From positions 1-64,000 of the forward strand of contig NZ_AMRL01000011.1 in NCBI RefSeq assembly GCF_000299935.1: a stretch of DNA of 64,000 bases, given 5' to 3'. Within the stretch, counting starts at the first letter, position 1, and each line of letters begins with the position of its first letter. Position numbers and translations under genes: made by a program. Positions 60,299 to 64,000 of the stretch are shown in pieces. Source of the DNA: Oceanibaculum indicum P24. GTDB lineage: Bacteria > Pseudomonadota > Alphaproteobacteria > Oceanibaculales > Oceanibaculaceae. The notes below the pieces were generated by a model that was not told where the DNA came from, did no database searches, and was given only the letters and a program-made list of their open reading frames with translations.

Positions 60299-61333
60299 TT
60301 ACATCTTCGCTTCCGGCGGGACCAGCTCGTCGCGGATCGCCACGCCGCGCTCCTTGTAGTAGCGATAGGCGCCGACATGCAGCGGCGCGTTCATCTCGGC
60401 CAGCGCATTCTCGGCCTTGATGACGCCCATCCACTGAGCCTCCGCCTTCAGGGCGGCGTTGTTCTCCAGAATGGTCTTGGTCACGTTGTAGATCACTTCC
60501 TCGGACATGCCCTTGTGGGTGCCAAGCCCGACCATGGTCTGCAATGTGCGGATGTTCTCCTCGTTGACCTGGTTGGCGCCATAGAGGTCCTTCGGAATCT
60601 CGGTGACGACGCGCCCGGGTATCTGCATGGCCTTCTTGATGCTGTCGGCGTCAAGGGCGGCTTCGGGCAGGCTCAGCAGCCGGATCTTGCCCAGCGTCGC
60701 CAGCTGCACGATGGCGGGATCCGGCAGTGCCTTCGGTGACATGTGGGCATCAGCCTGACGGTCCTGGAAGGCTTGCATGCCGGAATTCCAGTCCACGTTC
60801 AGCTGGGTGAAGTCCGAGCCGGCCTTGAAGCCGGTGGCCGCGTCCAGCATCTGCACCGCAGTCACGGTCGCAGCACCGCCCGGCGGGCCGAGGAAGATCC
60901 GCTTGCCCTTCAGGTCCTTCATCTCGGTGATGCCGCTGTCGGCCCAGACCACCATATGATAGGCACCAAGCGGGTAGTTCAAAATCATGCGCAGATTCTT
61001 GAACAGCTCCGGCGCCTCCGGCATCTTCGCGTACATGTTGATGCCGTTGCGCATGAAGTGATTGACCGACGAGGCCGTGGTCAGGAATTCCAGGTTCTCC
61101 TTGGCGGCATCCACAGCCTGGCGCACCAGCGGACGGCCCGTGGTGATCTGCGCCTTGTGGCCCAGCTTGTCGCGCAGCAATTCCGTCGCGGCGATGGCGA
61201 ACACCATATCGGTCGAGGATTGCGACATGGTCTGCCAGCGATAGACCTGGTCACTTGCGCTGGCGACGGCGCTGCCCCCGGCGATGGTAGCAAGCATCGC
61301 GCCGGAGAGTGCGATGGCTTTCAGTTTCCTCAT
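60299..61333 (-). CDS. TAXI-family TRAP solute-binding protein
   Basis: The 344-aa product starts at ATG 61333 after AGGAGG. It has a signal peptide ending near ASA-26 and then YRWQTMSQSSTDMVFAIAATELLRDKL, AKENLEFLTTASSVNHF and KDLKGKRIFLGPPGGAATVTAVQML. This is the TAXI (TRAP-associated extracytoplasmic immunogenic) pattern. It passes its ligand to the fused permease encoded 62 bases upstream. With the sulfatase downstream the operon may use a sulfated or sulfonated compound. Confidence 0.9.
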   Translation of the reverse strand: MRKLKAIALSGAMLATIAGGSAVASASDQVYRWQTMSQSSTDMVFAIAATELLRDKLGHKAQITTGRPLVRQAVDAAKENLEFLTTASSVNHFMRNGINMYAKMPEAPELFKNLRMILNYPLGAYHMVVWADSGITEMKDLKGKRIFLGPPGGAATVTAVQMLDAATGFKAGSDFTQLNVDWNSGMQAFQDRQADAHMSPKALPDPAIVQLATLGKIRLLSLPEAALDADSIKKAMQIPGRVVTEIPKDLYGANQVNEENIRTLQTMVGLGTHKGMSEEVIYNVTKTILENNAALKAEAQWMGVIKAENALAEMNAPLHVGAYRYYKERGVAIRDELVPPEAKM

Positions 61334-61395
61334 TTTATCCTCCCTGCCCTTCACGGGCACTTTTTCAGTTTTTGGAACAGGTTGCTTCAAAGGCG

Positions 61396-63306
61396 TCAGC
61401 CGGGCACGAAGCGCCGCTGCCGTTGCCGGAGCAGCATGGACAAGCCGAGCAGGAATGCTGAGGCGACGGTAACCTCCAGCTCGAAACGGTCGCTGAGCAG
61501 CGCCGCTAGCGGTGCCAGGCCAAGCGCCCCCCGAAACAGGCAATGCATCCGCGACAGGGCCGCACCGTCATAGGCATAGAAGGCTGTCGACAGCGCCAGG
61601 ATGGCGACGCTCAGGGCCAGAATGGCGATGAGGAACTGGCCCAGATCGAAGCTGTCCAGCACCAGCAGCAGGCTGGGCTCGATCACGAAGACGAACGGGA
61701 TGACGAAGCCGATGAAGGCCAGTCGCAGCGCCGCAAGCGCCGTGGCGACGGGATGCGAGTTCGCGATCGGAGCCGCCGCGAAGACTGCCACCGCCACCGG
61801 CGGCGTGATTGCGGACAGGACGCCGAAATAGAAGACAAACAGATGGATCGCCAGTGGCTCTATCCCCAGTTCGCGCAGCGACCGCCCCATCACCAGAACG
61901 ATGACCAGATAGGCCGGCAGGGTCGGCATGCCCATGCCCAGGATCAGACAGGTAAGCGCGGTCAGCGCCAACGCCAGCAGCAGGTTGTTCTCGCCCAGCG
62001 CTGCAACAGTAGAGGCAAAGCTGAGTCCGATGCCGGTGAGGTTCAGCGTGCCGAGGATGATGCCAATGGCGGCAACCGCGACGACGATTGACGCGCCGGC
62101 GGTTCCCCCCTTGATGATGGCGTTCAGGATGAGGGACGGGTTCCGTCGCAGGTCCGGATTGAACATCAGCGCCGACACCACAACGGCGATCACCGCACAG
62201 AAGCCCGCCATAGCCGGCGACCGGCCCGCGACCAGCACAGCGATGATGACCGCGATGGGAATCACGAACATCAGCGATTCCAGGGCCGTCTTACTGTCGA
62301 TGCGCTCGCGCTGCGCTGGCGGTATTGGCTGGATGCCCGCCTTGCCCGCTTCCAGCGAGACGGCAACAAATAGGGCGCCGTAATAGAACAGCGCCGGCAG
62401 CAATGCCGCCAGGCAGATCATCAGATAGGGCATGCCGATCAGGTCAGCCATCAGGAAGGCAGCCGCCCCCATGACCGGCGGCATGATCTGTCCTCCGGTC
62501 GATGCGGCCGCCTCGATGGCGCCGGCACTGGCCGGCTTGAAGCCGCGCCGGATGATCATCGGAATGGTGAAGGCGCCGGTGCCGACGACATTGGCCACCA
62601 CGCTGCCCGACATGCTGCCAAACAGAGCGGAGGACACGATGGCTGCGTGCCCGACGCCGCCGCGAGTCCGGCCGGTCAGGGCAAAGGCAATCTTGATCAG
62701 CGCGTTGCTGGCCCCCGTCCCTTCCAGCATCACACCGAAGACGACGAAGATCAGCACGACCTGGATGACGATGCTGAGCGGCGTGCCATAGACGCCCTGG
62801 AACCCGTACCAGACCATTTCCATTGTGACGGCGAGGCTGAACCCGCTATGGCCGATGGCGGAAGGCAGATACCCACCGAACAAGCCATATAGAAAGGCCG
62901 CGATGACGAACAGGAACAGTGGTAGACCGAACAGCCGGCGCGTCGCCTCCAACAGCACGCAGACACCAAGGAAGGCGATGAAGATGTCCGTATTGTCGTA
63001 GGACACCAGCATGGTCGAGAGTTCATCCGCCGCGCTCACGAAGTACCAGATGGCGACGGTGAAAGCGGCGACCGCCGCTATGTCGGCCAGCCAGGCAAAG
63101 ACCAGGAGCAGCGTCCGTTCTTTCGGCACGGCGGCAGCCAGCGGGCAGCCCAGCAGGACCGAAACGACGGAAGCATAGACGATCAGTGCGCGCGTGTAGG
63201 CTATATCGTAAACGCCGACATAGGCGACGATAATGGCATTCACGGCCAGCGCCAGTCCAAGAGCGGCAGCGGCGTAACCGAATATCCGCGTGGGCATCGG
63301 AATCAT
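61396..63306 (-). CDS. TRAP transporter fused permease (TAXI type)
   Basis: The 636-aa polytopic protein fuses a small DctQ-like part to the DctM-like permease, as in TAXI TRAP systems: an N-terminal set of helices, then GVMLEGTGASNALIKIAFALTGRTRGG, VVANVVGTGAFTIPMIIRRGFKPASAGAIEAAASTGGQIMPPVMGAAAF, and LILGMGMPTLPAYLVIVLVMGRSL in the second half. It imports a carboxylate, sulfonate or similar anion with Na+. It begins at ATG 63306 after AGGAGG and is the first gene of the operon. Confidence 0.93.
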   Translation of the reverse strand: MIPMPTRIFGYAAAALGLALAVNAIIVAYVGVYDIAYTRALIVYASVVSVLLGCPLAAAVPKERTLLLVFAWLADIAAVAAFTVAIWYFVSAADELSTMLVSYDNTDIFIAFLGVCVLLEATRRLFGLPLFLFVIAAFLYGLFGGYLPSAIGHSGFSLAVTMEMVWYGFQGVYGTPLSIVIQVVLIFVVFGVMLEGTGASNALIKIAFALTGRTRGGVGHAAIVSSALFGSMSGSVVANVVGTGAFTIPMIIRRGFKPASAGAIEAAASTGGQIMPPVMGAAAFLMADLIGMPYLMICLAALLPALFYYGALFVAVSLEAGKAGIQPIPPAQRERIDSKTALESLMFVIPIAVIIAVLVAGRSPAMAGFCAVIAVVVSALMFNPDLRRNPSLILNAIIKGGTAGASIVVAVAAIGIILGTLNLTGIGLSFASTVAALGENNLLLALALTALTCLILGMGMPTLPAYLVIVLVMGRSLRELGIEPLAIHLFVFYFGVLSAITPPVAVAVFAAAPIANSHPVATALAALRLAFIGFVIPFVFVIEPSLLLVLDSFDLGQFLIAILALSVAILALSTAFYAYDGAALSRMHCLFRGALGLAPLAALLSDRFELEVTVASAFLLGLSMLLRQRQRRFVPG

Positions 63307-63706
63307 GCCAGTCCTCCTGGCATATGCTCCGTGTGATGAGCGGAACTACGGCGCGATGCAGGCTTAAACGGTGTCACTATTCCCCCCTGGGTCCCGGCCC
63401 TGGCACCTTCCGGCTTCTGTTGGCCGGTGTCTGATACGGGGCAACTGGGTTTCTTGCGCGGCGTGGCGCTTGATCTTTTTTAAGCCGCGCTGCGCGGCCT
63501 TCGCCAATATGGATTACAGCTACAAGATATAAGTCCAACTTATAGCTTTGCGCGCATGCCAGTCGCGCTTCATCGAAGCGGACCGGCCATGCGGCAGGCG
63601 GGTATCTATCCCCTTCCCCCGCGCATGTAGCGCCTTTCCGGACGATAACGGTTCCGCTTTCGCGCGTTAGCGAGCAAGCGCCGGAAGAATCTGAGGCAAA
63701 TTGCGA
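63307..63706. other. Intergenic gap (no gene seen)
   Basis: About 400 bases between the TRAP permease start and the isomerase end. It must hold the TRAP operon promoter. GCCGCGCTGCGCGGC at 63484-63498 is a GC palindrome beside a TTTTTTT run. I see no convincing gene, tRNA or repeat. Confidence 0.4.
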
Positions 63707-64000
63707 TCATGCGCCTGGCTGTCCGCGCTTGCGCAGGCCGTTCTGCCGTAACCGCCAGATGAAAGTGTCGAAGCGGTCCTGCCCGAAGAAGGGCTCGTTC
63801 TCGAACACGAAACAGGGGACACCCCAGTGGCCGGCCTCGGTCAGCTCCGCCTCGTTCGCCAGCATTTGCTCGTCGTACCAACCGGGATTGCTGTCGATGC
63901 GCGCCTGCATCTCCTCATGGTCGAGCCCCGCCTTTTCGGCTGCCTTCGCCAGGTGGTCGCCCTTGTCCCAGTTATCGACGCTGCCATCCCACAGCAGGCG
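63707..64000 (-). CDS. DsbA-fold 2-hydroxychromene-2-carboxylate isomerase-like (5' end beyond window)
   Basis: The minus frame from base 64000 reads RLLWDGSVDNWDKGDHLAKAAEKAGLDHEE...GHWGVPCFVFENEPFFGQDRFDTFIW, ending RKRGQPGA. This is the C-terminal half of the NahD-like GST-kappa/DsbA family (VPCFVFENEPFFGQDR near the end). Such enzymes isomerise 2-hydroxychromene carboxylate in naphthalene breakdown or act as glutathione-dependent isomerases. The start lies outside the window. Confidence 0.85.
   Translation of the reverse strand, partial: RLLWDGSVDNWDKGDHLAKAAEKAGLDHEEMQARIDSNPGWYDEQMLANEAELTEAGHWGVPCFVFENEPFFGQDRFDTFIWRLRQNGLRKRGQPGA

Overview
The window is GC-rich chromosomal DNA from an alphaproteobacterium. 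Gene content and codon use suggest a marine or soil member near Rhodospirillales, but I cannot name the genus. The host genes carry strong G/C third positions. One inserted element (about 1956-18242) has AT-rich edges and islands and clearly separate content.

Layout. 1-1973: rlpA (partial) and a MltB-type lytic transglycosylase on the minus strand, then tRNA-Ser(UGA). 1956-18242: an integrative element of about 16.3 kb in the 3' end of that tRNA, bounded by a 20-bp direct repeat. It encodes an AlpA/Xis-like protein, a DnaB helicase, an initiator gene with an internal iteron array, a portal, a single ORF fusing MuF, HK97 protease and major capsid domains, a connector, HNH, both terminase subunits and a head-closure protein. 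On the opposite strand it has a tape-measure protein, two small genes and a P4-type integrase. I see no tail tube, baseplate, fibre or lysis gene, so it resembles a capsid-forming phage satellite (cf-PICI type) or a tail-deleted prophage.

18243-28300: an NmrA-like reductase divergent from a LysR regulator; an orphan Nif11-type peptide precursor; a five-gene maturation operon for molybdenum hydroxylases (MoxR, VWA, split XdhC, MobA fusion) without its enzyme; and scattered flagellum-type and metalloprotease-like proteins. 28468-33100: an orphan encapsulated-ferritin-type protein, a duplicated-domain lipoprotein, a two-subunit TPP decarboxylase with an M20 peptidase, a DMT exporter and a VOC protein.

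33102-40994: an acyl-CoA catabolic cluster (SDR, class III CoA transferase, acyl-CoA dehydrogenase, acetyl-CoA hydrolase/transferase family, methylacyl-CoA racemase, MaoC hydratase, CitE-like lyase, IclR regulator). It resembles the itaconate/citramalyl-CoA branch. 40963-49837: an mdtABC-type RND efflux operon with its own NodT-type outer-membrane channel. 50155-56184: XRE-cupin regulator, cupin, and a Liv-type ABC importer with a divergent binding protein. 56424-58286: a DEAD-box RNA helicase. 58618-63306: a sulfatase beside a TAXI-type TRAP transporter. The right edge cuts a DsbA-fold isomerase gene.
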